Assembly: GCF_000718635.1 (NCBI RefSeq)
Contig: NZ_JOBF01000011.1
Span: 124,001-188,000 of the forward strand
Origin: Streptomyces varsoviensis
Lineage (GTDB): Bacteria; Actinomycetota; Actinomycetes; Streptomycetales; Streptomycetaceae
Length of the DNA: 64,000 nt
Direction of reading: 5' to 3'
The notes beneath the pieces were generated by a model. It made no database searches, was not told the origin of the DNA, and worked only from the letters and a program-made list of their open reading frames with translations. Shown piece by piece: positions 49,772 through 58,354 of this stretch; positions within the stretch are counted from its first letter, which is position 1; each line of letters opens with the position of its first letter. Both the position numbers and the translations under genes were made by a program.

Positions 49772-50440
49772 ATGAGCGCTGCGGGTACGGAGAAGGCCGC
49801 GACCCCGGAGAAGACGGTGCGCGAAGGGTCGGCGGAGAAGCGGAAGGCCATCATCGGCGCCGCCCGCGACCTCTTCGTACGCCAGGGGGTGGACCGCGTC
49901 AGCATGGACGCCATCGCGGCCCGGGCCGGCGTGTCGAAGCGCACCGTGTACGACTACTTCGGCGACAAGCGGAGCCTCTTCGTCGCCATCCTCGCCGACG
50001 TCTCCCAGTCGCTCTCGGCCACCGCGCGCCGCGCGCTCGACCAGCACCTCCCGCGGGACGCGGACATCACGACGGTGCCGCGGCTGGAGCAGGCCCTCAC
50101 CGCCCTCGCCATCGAACTCGGCACCACGATCGTCGGCTCGGCCGACTACGCCGCCGGATTCGCCCTCGTCGCGCAGGAACGCCTGCGAACGCCGCTGACC
50201 GAGGACGACATCGCGACGGCGGCGGTCGAGGAGGCGTTCACGGAGCGCGTCGCCCACTTCGCGGACGCCGGGCTCCTGGACACGGACGATCCGCGGATGA
50301 CCGCCACCCAGTTCTTCGCGCTGACCGTCCTGCTCGCCTACGAGCGTCAGCCGGTCCCCGCCAACGCCGACCCGCTGCGCATCCGCCAGATCATGATCGA
50401 CGGGGTGCACACCTTCATCCGCGCGTTCGCCCCGCGCTGA
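49772..50440 (+). CDS. TetR-family transcriptional regulator
   Basis: 222 residues from the ATG at 49772; GGAGG lies five bases upstream, which decides against the GTG at 49766. The helix-turn-helix is canonical (IIGAARDLFVRQGVDRVSMDAIAARAGVSKRTVYDYFGDKRSLFVAIL, residues 28-75). The C-terminal ligand domain resembles the AefR-type TetR_C domain. No obvious divergent target; it may act on itself or on a distant gene. Confidence 0.93.
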   Translation: MSAAGTEKAATPEKTVREGSAEKRKAIIGAARDLFVRQGVDRVSMDAIAARAGVSKRTVYDYFGDKRSLFVAILADVSQSLSATARRALDQHLPRDADITTVPRLEQALTALAIELGTTIVGSADYAAGFALVAQERLRTPLTEDDIATAAVEEAFTERVAHFADAGLLDTDDPRMTATQFFALTVLLAYERQPVPANADPLRIRQIMIDGVHTFIRAFAPR

Positions 50441-50647
50441 GCCGCGCGCCCCGCCCTCTTCGCCGATCTCGCCGATCTCGCCGAACCGTCGATCTCGCCG
50501 GACCGTCAACCTCGCCGGTCCGCTCGGGGCGCATTTCCCCCGTACGGATTACAGCCCCTGTGGATTCGCGGCCGTTGCAGCCGTAACCGCCATAGAGTGC
50601 CGCCGCTGCCGCCAGTACGGCGGGACGGGCGGGTACGGGGGAGCTGG

Positions 50648-51289
50648 ATGGTGGTGTCGTTCCAACAGCGGGTGCCAAGCGTGCCGGCGGTCCTGCGCGG
50701 CCGCCTCCTGCTGCTCGCCCTGCTGACCGTGACCGGCAGCCCCTGGGTGCAGCGCCCGCGCCTCCACTACTACGTCGAGTACGCCGGACAGCACCCCCAC
50801 GACGGCGCCTGGACCAAGTTCCTGCTGCTGGCGGCGGGCGGCCCGGCCTGGGAGTCTTCTCCCCGCTTCTACGGCGGCGTCGGCTATATGTTCACGAACG
50901 GCCTCTGGACCCTGCTGCTGTTCGCGGGGGTCGCCACCCTCCCGTCGCGGCTCCCGGCCCGTATGCCGGGATGGGCCCGCCGCGTCGCCGGAGCCATCCT
51001 GGCCGCGGAGCTCGCGAACCTGCTCTGGTGGGCCGCGCCCATGCTCTTCCTGCCGCCCACCGACACGGACATCTGGTACGCCGGCCGGCTCCTGGCCGGC
51101 GTCACGGGCTCGGGCCTCGTCTTCGGCCTGCTGGCCGGAGGGCTGCTCGCGCTGCTGTCCGCCGGCTCTGCCGGTCCTGCTGGTCCTGCTGGTCCTGCCG
51201 GGTCGGGCGAGCGGGCCCGCGTCACCTCCACCGACATCGACACCGCGAGGTCTTCATGGATCGCGAGAAGGAAGGGAAGTCCGACATGA
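50648..51289 (+). CDS. Membrane protein of unknown function
   Basis: 213 residues from the ATG at 50648 (GGGGAG upstream). Four hydrophobic segments (about residues 17-35, 85-105, 118-145 and 160-185) indicate an integral membrane protein; the tail has a GPAGPA repeat. I do not recognise the family. Its TGA overlaps the next ATG (ATGA), so it is coupled to the larger membrane protein. The two presumably form a complex. Confidence 0.75.
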   Translation: MVVSFQQRVPSVPAVLRGRLLLLALLTVTGSPWVQRPRLHYYVEYAGQHPHDGAWTKFLLLAAGGPAWESSPRFYGGVGYMFTNGLWTLLLFAGVATLPSRLPARMPGWARRVAGAILAAELANLLWWAAPMLFLPPTDTDIWYAGRLLAGVTGSGLVFGLLAGGLLALLSAGSAGPAGPAGPAGSGERARVTSTDIDTARSSWIARRKGSPT

Positions 51290-53097
51290 AGACGGTGCAA
51301 GCCGCCATGCCGGTCGGCAGCACACCAGGCGACGTCACTCGCTACCTGTGCGCCGCGGCCTACCTCGATGAGGACTTCGCCCAGCGAGTGGTGGAGGAGG
51401 TCCTGGCCGACGAGGCCAGCGCCGTCGCCCCCTCGCCCGACGTCGACCTGGAGGCGGTGGTACGCCACTGCCTCGCGGCCCAGGAGTACTACCGCGGCCG
51501 CGATCTGCGCCTGACGGCGGCCTTCGCCCTCGTCGGACTCGTCGCGCCGCTGTGGCTGGCCCTCGCCGTCATGTTCCTCCGCATCACCCGCGGCATGGGT
51601 ACGCAGCCGAGCCTGGCCACCCGGGGCCTGCGCCAGCCCGACAGCAGGGCCGGGGTGCGCGCGGCCACCGCGGCCGGGGTCGTGGTGCTCCTCGCCCTCT
51701 ACTTCGGCGTCGTCGTCGCGGCGCTGCCCGTGACCGGCTTCCCGTGCTGGCTGCTCGGCGCCTACCTGGCCGGAGTGCCGGCCGCCCTCGCCTGCCTCGC
51801 CGCGGTGACCTTCGCGTACATGACGGTCGTGGGCCACGACCTCGCCGTCGACCGGCTGCTGCGCACCACCATGACCCGCGAGGCGTACGCCCAGCGGCCG
51901 CACCCCGCCCCGAGCCACCACGCGCCGCCCCACGCGCAGTGGATCGACGAGCGGATCGCGGCCATCGCCGACGCCCGGGACGGGAACGTCACCCTCTACA
52001 GCGGATACAACCCCTGGATCGGCTACGCGGCGACGAGCTCCAAGTGGCCGCTCACCGTGCCGCTCCTCCCCGCCGAGGGCCACCCGGGGATGCGGACCCG
52101 CCCCGCCGAACCACGGCCGTTCACCGCCGCCGAACTCGTCGGCCACGTACGGGAACGGCTCCAAGCGGTCGCCGCCCACGGCACGTCCGACGGGCCGACG
52201 GAGGCGGCGGCCGGGGCGTCGGCCGAGGCGACGGCCGGGGCGATGACCAACGGGTCGGCCCACGCGGCGCCCGTACCCGACGAGCCCTCGCTCCTCAGCA
52301 CCCTCGTCATCGAGGACCGCGTCTTCGCCAACGGCACGACCGTCGCCGACGACGAGCGGTTCATCACGGGCGCGCTCGCCCCCGTCGCCCGGCTGTCCGC
52401 CGAGGAGACCGAGCAGATCCTGCTCCGCCCGACCGGCACGGTCCGCCACTATCTGGCGGTCCACGTGCCGTTGTGGGGCGGTGACGTGGTGCCGAGCGTG
52501 TTCCTGCACTTCTCCACCGCGGGCCAGACGCTCCATCTGCGCATCGACAACCACGTGCTCGGCCCGGTCCACGCCGCCTACCACGCCGTGGACCGGATGC
52601 GCGGCCCGCTCACCGACGACGCGCGGCGGGGGCTGTGGATGAACGCCCTGCGGCACACGGGCCGGGCGCTCGTCGCCGCGCCGTCCCGCTCCGCCCGGCG
52701 CGCGGGGTTCGAGACCCGCCACAACCGGCGGATGGCGGACGAACTCCTGGCCATGGAGCAGGACCCGGGCTATGACTTCGGCGCCCGGGTGAGCATCCGG
52801 GAGATGGCGCTCAGCCCCAATTACCACAACTACTTCCAGGTCGTGGACGCCGAGCGGGTCCTGGCCCTCGTGCAGCGCCACACGCTCGCCGCCATCCGCG
52901 AGTTCCTCGACGCGCACGGCTACGACACCGCCGACTTCCGCGCCCAGCAGCAGACCATCCTCAACCAGGGCGTCATCCAGCAGGGCGGGATGAGCATCGT
53001 CGGCAACCAGGCGATCGGCGAGGGCGCTACGGCCGCGCAGGGCGTTCCGCAGCAGCCGGGCCCGGCCGCGATGGCGGCCGGCGGCCCCGCCGCGTAG
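51286..53097 (+). CDS. Large membrane protein with C-terminal VGNQA motif
   Basis: 603 residues from the ATG at 51286, which has GGAAGGGAAG upstream and overlaps the preceding stop. Residues 1-75 are soluble; two to four membrane helices follow (about 78-95, 122-145, 150-175); then about 400 soluble residues of unknown fold. The extreme C-terminus (NQGVIQQGGMSIVGNQAIGEG) is a glycine-rich motif shared with the N-terminus of the next gene's product. Such shared motifs between neighbouring proteins recall bacterial amyloid signalling pairs. Function unknown. Confidence 0.75.
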   Translation: MKTVQAAMPVGSTPGDVTRYLCAAAYLDEDFAQRVVEEVLADEASAVAPSPDVDLEAVVRHCLAAQEYYRGRDLRLTAAFALVGLVAPLWLALAVMFLRITRGMGTQPSLATRGLRQPDSRAGVRAATAAGVVVLLALYFGVVVAALPVTGFPCWLLGAYLAGVPAALACLAAVTFAYMTVVGHDLAVDRLLRTTMTREAYAQRPHPAPSHHAPPHAQWIDERIAAIADARDGNVTLYSGYNPWIGYAATSSKWPLTVPLLPAEGHPGMRTRPAEPRPFTAAELVGHVRERLQAVAAHGTSDGPTEAAAGASAEATAGAMTNGSAHAAPVPDEPSLLSTLVIEDRVFANGTTVADDERFITGALAPVARLSAEETEQILLRPTGTVRHYLAVHVPLWGGDVVPSVFLHFSTAGQTLHLRIDNHVLGPVHAAYHAVDRMRGPLTDDARRGLWMNALRHTGRALVAAPSRSARRAGFETRHNRRMADELLAMEQDPGYDFGARVSIREMALSPNYHNYFQVVDAERVLALVQRHTLAAIREFLDAHGYDTADFRAQQQTILNQGVIQQGGMSIVGNQAIGEGATAAQGVPQQPGPAAMAAGGPAA

Positions 53098-53123
53098 CCC
53101 CGCGCCCCCCAATCCAATCCGCC

Positions 53124-53220
53124 GTGCAGAAGCGCGGAAGCGCCGAAGCGCGGAAACGCGGAAACGCGGAAGCGCGGAAGCGCGGAAGCGCGGAAGCGCG
53201 GAAGCGCCGAAACGTAGAAG
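53124..53220. repeat. 9-bp minisatellite GCGGAAGCG
   Basis: About ten copies of GCGGAAGCG/GCGGAAACG in tandem between 53124 and 53220, just before the ribosome site of the next gene. The purine-rich strand could base-pair poorly with itself, leaving the leader open, or vary in copy number between strains. Confidence 0.85.
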
Positions 53221-53230
53221 GGACCGCGTC

Positions 53231-53668
53231 ATGGCCGACACACCGCACGCATCCGATGCACCCGATACATCCGGCACGTCGAACGCCGACCGAGGGCAGA
53301 GCCCCTCGGTCAACAACGGCCTCATCATCAGCGGCGGCACCCACACCGTGGGCAACCAGGCCGTCGGCCACCGCGCCCAGGCGATCGCCGGCTCGGTCTC
53401 CCTCCACCCCCAGGACGCCGAGCGTACGGCCGAACTCCTCGCGCGCGTAGAGGACTTGATGACGGTGCACCGCGCGGAACTCGCCGACCCGGAGGCCGTC
53501 ACCAGAGAACTGCGCCGCCTGCGCGACGAACTCGCCGATCCGGAGCCGGAACCCACCGTGCTGCGGCGCGCCCTGAACCGGCTCAACGACTTCGCGCAGC
53601 CGGTGACCCCGCTCGTCGCCGCGGTCGGACAGCTCGCCCAGTCGATGCAGGGCCTGTCCGGCCACTGA
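53231..53668 (+). CDS. Small protein with N-terminal VGNQA motif and coiled coil
   Basis: 145 residues; GAAGGG precedes the ATG. After a disordered 25 residues comes NNGLIISGGTHTVGNQAVGH, matching the C-terminal motif of the upstream membrane protein at about 12 of 22 positions. Residues 60-145 are helical (a leucine-rich pattern with LARVEDLM and LRRLRDELADPEPE), ending in an Ala/Val-rich helix VTPLVAAVGQLAQSM. It resembles actinobacterial DUF5955-type proteins. I infer that it docks on the membrane protein through the shared motif. Confidence 0.7.
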   Translation: MADTPHASDAPDTSGTSNADRGQSPSVNNGLIISGGTHTVGNQAVGHRAQAIAGSVSLHPQDAERTAELLARVEDLMTVHRAELADPEAVTRELRRLRDELADPEPEPTVLRRALNRLNDFAQPVTPLVAAVGQLAQSMQGLSGH

Positions 53669-53688
53669 CGGGCGGGCGGCGCGGCGGT

Positions 53689-54504
53689 TCAGGTGGTGGT
53701 CAACTCCTCGATCCGTTCGGCGAAGCCGGGGGTGGGCAGGGGGAGGTCGACTTCGTCGACGTACTCGACGGCGTTGGTGACGTAGCAGACGACGGCCTCG
53801 GTGGCCGTGGGGGCCGGCCGGCCGTCCATGACGATCTCCAGGTCGATTCCCCAGGTGACGACGGTGTCGTACGCGTCGGCGACACCGCGCCGTCGGTACC
53901 CCGTCCGGTCGGCACCGGCGCCGGCGTCGGCACGGGCGCCGGCTCCGGCCTCCGTGCCGGTGCGGGCGTCCGGGTCGACCTGTGCGTGCCACCAGGCGGC
54001 CTCGTGCACCTCGGCCAGGGTCATGTGGTGCAGGAAGAGGCAGTACGAGGCGGAGGTGTCGCCCGCGCCGGCCGCGTACTGCCACCAGAAGCGGGCGCTG
54101 TCCTCCCGTCCGGCCAACTGCAGGACACACGCCAGCACTCGGGCGCCGGCCGGTTCCGGGAGCCGGGCCGCGCCGATGAACATCGTCATCTGGTGCAGCG
54201 CGTCGGGCTGGCCGACCACCAGCCGGCACAGCCGCCGCAGATCCTCCGCGGCCTCCCGCATCTGCCGCTCCTCGGCCTGCTCCCGGTCGCTGCCGCGCGG
54301 CGGCCGGCCGAACGCCTCCTCCAGCCGGGCCGCGGGCTGCACGGCGTCGTCGAAGGAGAGCGCCCCGCGCAGCAGCCGGTCGGCGAGGCGCGCGGCCACC
54401 CGGGCCTCGCCGGCCGCGACCTCCCGCGCCGTGTACGGAGCGGACCGCAGCCGCGCGCCGGCCAGCTTCTCGGCCAGCGCCCGGTCACCCTTCGAGGCGG
54501 GCAT
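53689..54504 (-). CDS. Conserved hypothetical protein downstream of ECF sigma
   Basis: 271 residues; AAGGAG precedes the ATG, which overlaps the end of the sigma gene by 20 bp. The first 190 residues are helical and resemble a TPR-like or helical repeat array (RVLACVLQLAGREDSARFWWQYAAGAGDTSASYCLFLHH). A TGTEAGAGARADAGAGA low-complexity linker leads to a short beta-rich C-terminus (TEAVVCYVTNAVEYVDEVDLPLPTPGF). No ZAS motif. Coupling to the sigma gene suggests a regulator or a target of it. Confidence 0.7.
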   Translation of the reverse strand: MPASKGDRALAEKLAGARLRSAPYTAREVAAGEARVAARLADRLLRGALSFDDAVQPAARLEEAFGRPPRGSDREQAEERQMREAAEDLRRLCRLVVGQPDALHQMTMFIGAARLPEPAGARVLACVLQLAGREDSARFWWQYAAGAGDTSASYCLFLHHMTLAEVHEAAWWHAQVDPDARTGTEAGAGARADAGAGADRTGYRRRGVADAYDTVVTWGIDLEIVMDGRPAPTATEAVVCYVTNAVEYVDEVDLPLPTPGFAERIEELTTT

Positions 54505-55072
54505 CGTCGTCTCCTTCCTCCAGCAGCCCCAGCTCCTGACGGAGCCTGCGCCGCGCGTACCGGGCGGTGGAGCGGACCCCGGCCTCGGTGATCCCGAGGG
54601 TGCGGGCGGTCTCCGCCGTGCTGTAGTCCAGGCTGTAGCGCAGTACCACGACGTCGCGCTGGCGTTCGGGCAGGGCGCGGATGGCCTGGTAGAGCGCCAG
54701 GGAGTCTTCGAGCGCGCCGATCGGGTCGATGGCCGTGTGCAGGGTGTGGGTCTCGAACGCGGCGAAGTCGACGAGGACGGGGCGCCGGCCGCGGGCCCGC
54801 GCGAAGTCGATGGTGCGGTGCTTGACCACCTTCCACGCGTACGCCTCGGCCACCGGCTGCCTGAGCACCAGCGGCCACTGGACGCAGAGCTGCTCGAAGG
54901 CGTGGTCGACGGCTTCCTCGGCGTCGTGCCGGGAGCCGAGGTATAACTCCGCCCAGCGGACGTAGGCGCCGCGGTAGAGCTGGTGGAAGGCCTGGAAGTC
55001 GGCGGGCAGGCCGGGAATCGCGACCACGCCGGGGTGTCGGCCGAGGCTGCCCTCGGGCTCGCCGCTCACCAC
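54485..55072 (-). CDS. ECF-type RNA polymerase sigma factor
   Basis: 195 residues; GGAGG precedes the GTG. Region 2 is present but divergent (FHQLYRGAYVRWAELYLGSRHDAEEAVDHAFEQL), and region 4 is clear (ALPERQRDVVVLRYSLDYSTAETARTLGITEAGVRSTARYARRRL). The GTG overlaps the stop of a 61-codon frame upstream, and the end overlaps the 271-residue protein gene. No anti-sigma signature is seen in either neighbour. Confidence 0.88.
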   Translation of the reverse strand: MVSGEPEGSLGRHPGVVAIPGLPADFQAFHQLYRGAYVRWAELYLGSRHDAEEAVDHAFEQLCVQWPLVLRQPVAEAYAWKVVKHRTIDFARARGRRPVLVDFAAFETHTLHTAIDPIGALEDSLALYQAIRALPERQRDVVVLRYSLDYSTAETARTLGITEAGVRSTARYARRRLRQELGLLEEGDDDARLEG

Positions 55073-55251
55073 GGCCTCCTGCCGCCGCGGCCACGGCCAC
55101 CGCGGTCGCGGGCGTCGGCGCGCGCCAGCTCGCTCGCCCCCGCCCGTACCGAGACAGCGGCGAGCCGTCGCAGCAGAATCCGTATATCAGCGCCGACCAC
55201 GCGCACCGCGACCAGGGCCAATGCCCAGTCGCGCACGAGATGAACATTCAC
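55066..55251 (-). CDS. Possible 61-residue protein coupled to the ECF sigma gene
   Basis: GTG start; the stop overlaps the sigma start by 7 bp. Residues 5-40 are hydrophobic with several arginines, a possible single membrane helix (WALALVAVRVVGADIRILL), then an Arg/Gly tail. It could be a small membrane sensor or merely a leader frame for the sigma gene. The ribosome site (GGAGG) is rather far upstream. Confidence 0.4.
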   Translation of the reverse strand: MNVHLVRDWALALVAVRVVGADIRILLRRLAAVSVRAGASELARADARDRGGRGRGGRRPW

Positions 55252-55463
55252 GGACTTATGAGTCCCCTCCAGTTGTCACCGGCAGTGCCTCCCCGTTCAG
55301 CACCGAAGGGCTTTCGAGCCCTCTGGAACCCATAGCGTTCACGGGCCCCGCGCCGTGCATCCGGCGACAGCAAAATCTTACGGAGCGCTACTCGCCGGTT
55401 ACCCGCGTGATCATCTGGTGGGGGGAGTGGGCAGGGAGGCGTTCGGGTCTCGGCGGCCCCTCG

Positions 55464-56696
55464 TCACACGGGGCGGTCCAGTTCGGCGATCTTGAGGGTG
55501 AGGTGGGCGGTGAGGCGGTCCTCGCCGCGGGAGAGGGACAGGCCCGTCAGCTCCTCCACGCGGTGCAGCCGGTTGTAGAGGGTCGAGCGGTGGATGTGCA
55601 GGCGGGCGGCGGTGCGGCGGGCGTCGCCGGCCTCGTCCAGGTAGGCGCGGAGGGTGTCCGCGAGTTCGGCCGGGCCGGAGCGCGACCGCAGGAGGTCGCG
55701 TACCCCCGGATGCATGCTCTCGGCCCGTTCGGCGGGGGAGAGCTTCGCCAGCAGCGCGTACGTGCCCAGGCGCGCGTACGCGGTGACCGGCGCGCCGCTG
55801 CCCGTGGACCGCGCCACCTCCGCCGCCCGCCGCGCCTCCGCGTAGGACGCGGCGGCGTCCGCGAGCCGGTGCCGGACCCGGCCGACACCGGTCCGGCAGG
55901 CGGACGGCGGATCGGCGGGCAGCTCGGCGCGCAGCCGCTCGTGGAGCGCGGCCGCCAGTTCCTCCGCGCCGCGTTCGGCCTCGTCGTCGCTCGTGTCGGG
56001 GCGGACGCTGAACAGCAGCGCGTGGTCCGGGCGGATCAGGGAGAGGGCGCGCCCCGGCGCGAGCCGGCGGCGGGCGTGGTCGACGGCGAGGTCCAGGGCG
56101 AGCCGCTGGTCCTCCCGCAGCGGCTCGCCGTGGTCGCCCACGACGGCGACCACGGCGATGACGCGGCCGTCCGCCGTGGCGAGGTCTTCCTCCACGAGCA
56201 TCCGGGCCGCCTCGTCCCGGAGCACCGGGTCCGGGGCGACGAGGTCGCGCACGAGTTCCCGTTCGCGGCTCCGCGAGACCTCGTGGCGCAGCCGTTCCCC
56301 GTGCAGGATGAGCGCGGCCTGCCCGGCTGCTTCCCGCAGGGCGTCGGCCTCGCGGGGCCCCGCCGGACCCTCGTTGGCGGTCAGCCAGACGTAGCCGAGC
56401 AGCGTCCCGTCGTACCGGATCGGCATGCCGAAGCGCTCCACGGCCATGCCGAACTCCGGCCGCGCGGTGACGGTGAACAGGCCGGTGGCGTCGGCGGCGC
56501 CCTGCGCGGCCACATGCGCGGCCAGCTCCGCCGGCACGCTCCGGTTCATGATGGACCCGACGCGCGCCGCGTCGGCCTCGCCGCGATGCGCGCTGTGCGC
56601 CAGGAGGCGGAGCCGCCGGTCGTCGACCGCCACCGACCGCTCCAGCCGTGCGCCGAGGGCGTCGACCATCCGCTGCAGTTCCGTTGCCACGGCCAC
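55464..56696 (-). CDS. PucR/CdaR-family transcriptional regulator
   Basis: 410 residues. A GAF-like sensory region (residues 1-140), a GGDEF-like middle domain (about 180-280, GRVIAVVAVVGDHG), and a C-terminal PucR helix-turn-helix (LADTLRAYLDEAGDARRTAARLHIHRSTLYNRLHRVEELTGLSL). Such proteins activate catabolic genes for purines, proline or sugar acids. It is divergent from a DAO-type flavoprotein and an S9 peptidase, which are probably its targets; proline-rich peptide or amino-acid use would make sense. Confidence 0.9.
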   Translation of the reverse strand: MAVATELQRMVDALGARLERSVAVDDRRLRLLAHSAHRGEADAARVGSIMNRSVPAELAAHVAAQGAADATGLFTVTARPEFGMAVERFGMPIRYDGTLLGYVWLTANEGPAGPREADALREAAGQAALILHGERLRHEVSRSRERELVRDLVAPDPVLRDEAARMLVEEDLATADGRVIAVVAVVGDHGEPLREDQRLALDLAVDHARRRLAPGRALSLIRPDHALLFSVRPDTSDDEAERGAEELAAALHERLRAELPADPPSACRTGVGRVRHRLADAAASYAEARRAAEVARSTGSGAPVTAYARLGTYALLAKLSPAERAESMHPGVRDLLRSRSGPAELADTLRAYLDEAGDARRTAARLHIHRSTLYNRLHRVEELTGLSLSRGEDRLTAHLTLKIAELDRPV

Positions 56697-56938
56697 ATCA
56701 TGCTAGGCGGCGCTCCTGTGCGGGGGCCGGGGTACGGGTCGGGCGCGGCCCGGCCGCGGGTCGCGCGTCGCGCCGGGCCGTGGAGCGCGACAACCGGCGC
56801 GCCTCGGCGGCGGAACGCGCGACACACGTAGCGGGATGGCGTCCGGGCGCCCCGCGTACGGTGCGGGGCGTGGGGGAGGAGCGGCGCTCCCGTACGCACC
56901 CCCGCTGTCCGACCCGGCGACCAGCAAGGAGCCCAGCG

Positions 56939-58306
56939 ATGTCGACAACCGCGGAGGCCGTCGTCGTCGGAGCCGGCGTGATCGGCGCCTCGACCGCCCT
57001 CGAACTGGCCCGGAGCGGGCTGCGCGTCACCGTCGTCGACCGGTTCGGCGGCGCCGGCAACGGGTCCACCAGCGCCTCCAGCGCGGTGGTCCGCTTCACC
57101 TACCCCACGGTCGAGGGAGTGACCGCCGCGTGGGAGTCCCGGCACTGCTGGGAGGCGTGGCGCGACCACCTCGGGGCGCCGGCCGGCGAGCCGCTGGCCT
57201 CGTACATCCGCTGCGGAGTCGCCCTCCTCGACGTGGACTTCGCCCCGCGCGCCCTGTTCACCCGGCACTTCGACGCGGTCGGCGTCCCGTACGAGGAGTG
57301 GGACGCCGACGAGCTGGCGGCGCGGCTGCCGGCCGTGGACACGGGCCGGTACTGGCCGCCCCGGCCCGTCGACGACGACGCGTTCTTCGCCGACGCGTCC
57401 GGCCGGCTCGGCGCGCTCCACACGCCGGACGGCGGGTTCGTCGGCGACCCGCAACTGGCCGCCGCCAACCTCGCCGCCGCCGCCCGGCGGCACGGCGCCG
57501 CCTTCCTCTGGAACACCCGCGTGACCGAGGTGGTGCGGAAGGGCGGGCGCGTGCGCGGCGTCCGGCTCCACGACGGTACGGAGCTGTCGGCGCCCGTCGT
57601 CGTCAACGCGGCCGGCCCCTGGTCCGGGCGGCTGAACCAACTGGCCGGCGTGGGCGCGGACTTCACGGTCGGTCTGCGGCCGCTGCGCCAAGAGGTCCAC
57701 CATGTGGCCGCGCCGCCCGGCTACCACGGCGGGGGCCGCCGGGACGGGGCCGAGGCCGAAGCGGGTGCGGAGGGGCGGGGCGGCGCCGGTTCGGAGACGC
57801 GGGTCGGGCCGGTCATCGCCGACATGGACCTCGGCACCTACCTACGGCCCGAAGGGCGCGACTTCCTGCTCGTCGGCGGCACGGAACCCGAATGCGACCC
57901 GCTGGAATGGCTCGACGACCCCGACGACGCCCGGCCCGCCCCCACCGCCTCGCGGTTCCGCGCCCAGGTGACGCGCGCCGCCCGGCGCCTGCCCGGCCTG
58001 CGGGTCCCCGGCCGGCCGCGCGGCGTGGCGGGGGTGTACGACGTCAGCGACGACTGGGCCCCCATCTACGACCGAACCGGCCTCGACGGCTTCTACGTGG
58101 CCATCGGGACCAGCGGCAACCAGTTCAAGAACGCCCCGCTGGTCGGCCGCCTCATGGCCACCCTGGTGCACGGCGTCGAGGGCGGGCACGACCACGACAG
58201 CCACCCGCTCACGCACACCTGCGAGCACACCGGGCGGGACATCGGCCTCGGCGCGTTCTCCCGCAGGCGACGGCTGTCCGAGACGACGGGGACGGTGCTC
58301 GGCTGA
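56939..58306 (+). CDS. FAD-dependent D-amino-acid/sarcosine oxidase-family protein
   Basis: 455 residues from the ATG at 56939 (AAGGAG upstream). FAD motif VVVGAGVIGASTALELARSG at the N-terminus with VVDR acid after strand 2. A DAO-superfamily layout with the conserved C-terminal GFYVAIGTSGNQFKNAP. A Glu/Ala/Gly insert (about residues 265-285) is probably a loop. It oxidises an N-methyl or secondary amino acid, perhaps proline-type. It forms a probable operon with the S9 peptidase gene 48 bp downstream, under the divergent PucR. Confidence 0.9.
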   Translation: MSTTAEAVVVGAGVIGASTALELARSGLRVTVVDRFGGAGNGSTSASSAVVRFTYPTVEGVTAAWESRHCWEAWRDHLGAPAGEPLASYIRCGVALLDVDFAPRALFTRHFDAVGVPYEEWDADELAARLPAVDTGRYWPPRPVDDDAFFADASGRLGALHTPDGGFVGDPQLAAANLAAAARRHGAAFLWNTRVTEVVRKGGRVRGVRLHDGTELSAPVVVNAAGPWSGRLNQLAGVGADFTVGLRPLRQEVHHVAAPPGYHGGGRRDGAEAEAGAEGRGGAGSETRVGPVIADMDLGTYLRPEGRDFLLVGGTEPECDPLEWLDDPDDARPAPTASRFRAQVTRAARRLPGLRVPGRPRGVAGVYDVSDDWAPIYDRTGLDGFYVAIGTSGNQFKNAPLVGRLMATLVHGVEGGHDHDSHPLTHTCEHTGRDIGLGAFSRRRRLSETTGTVLG

Positions 58307-58354
58307 CGCCCCGTACGCCCCCCATCGACCCCGCAGTTCACGAAGGAGACAGCG

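Noticed and set aside
46103..50509. A 1468-codon minus-strand frame
   Set aside because: It is antisense to the AraC, prolyl oligopeptidase and TetR genes, all of which have complete domains; openness comes from GC bias.
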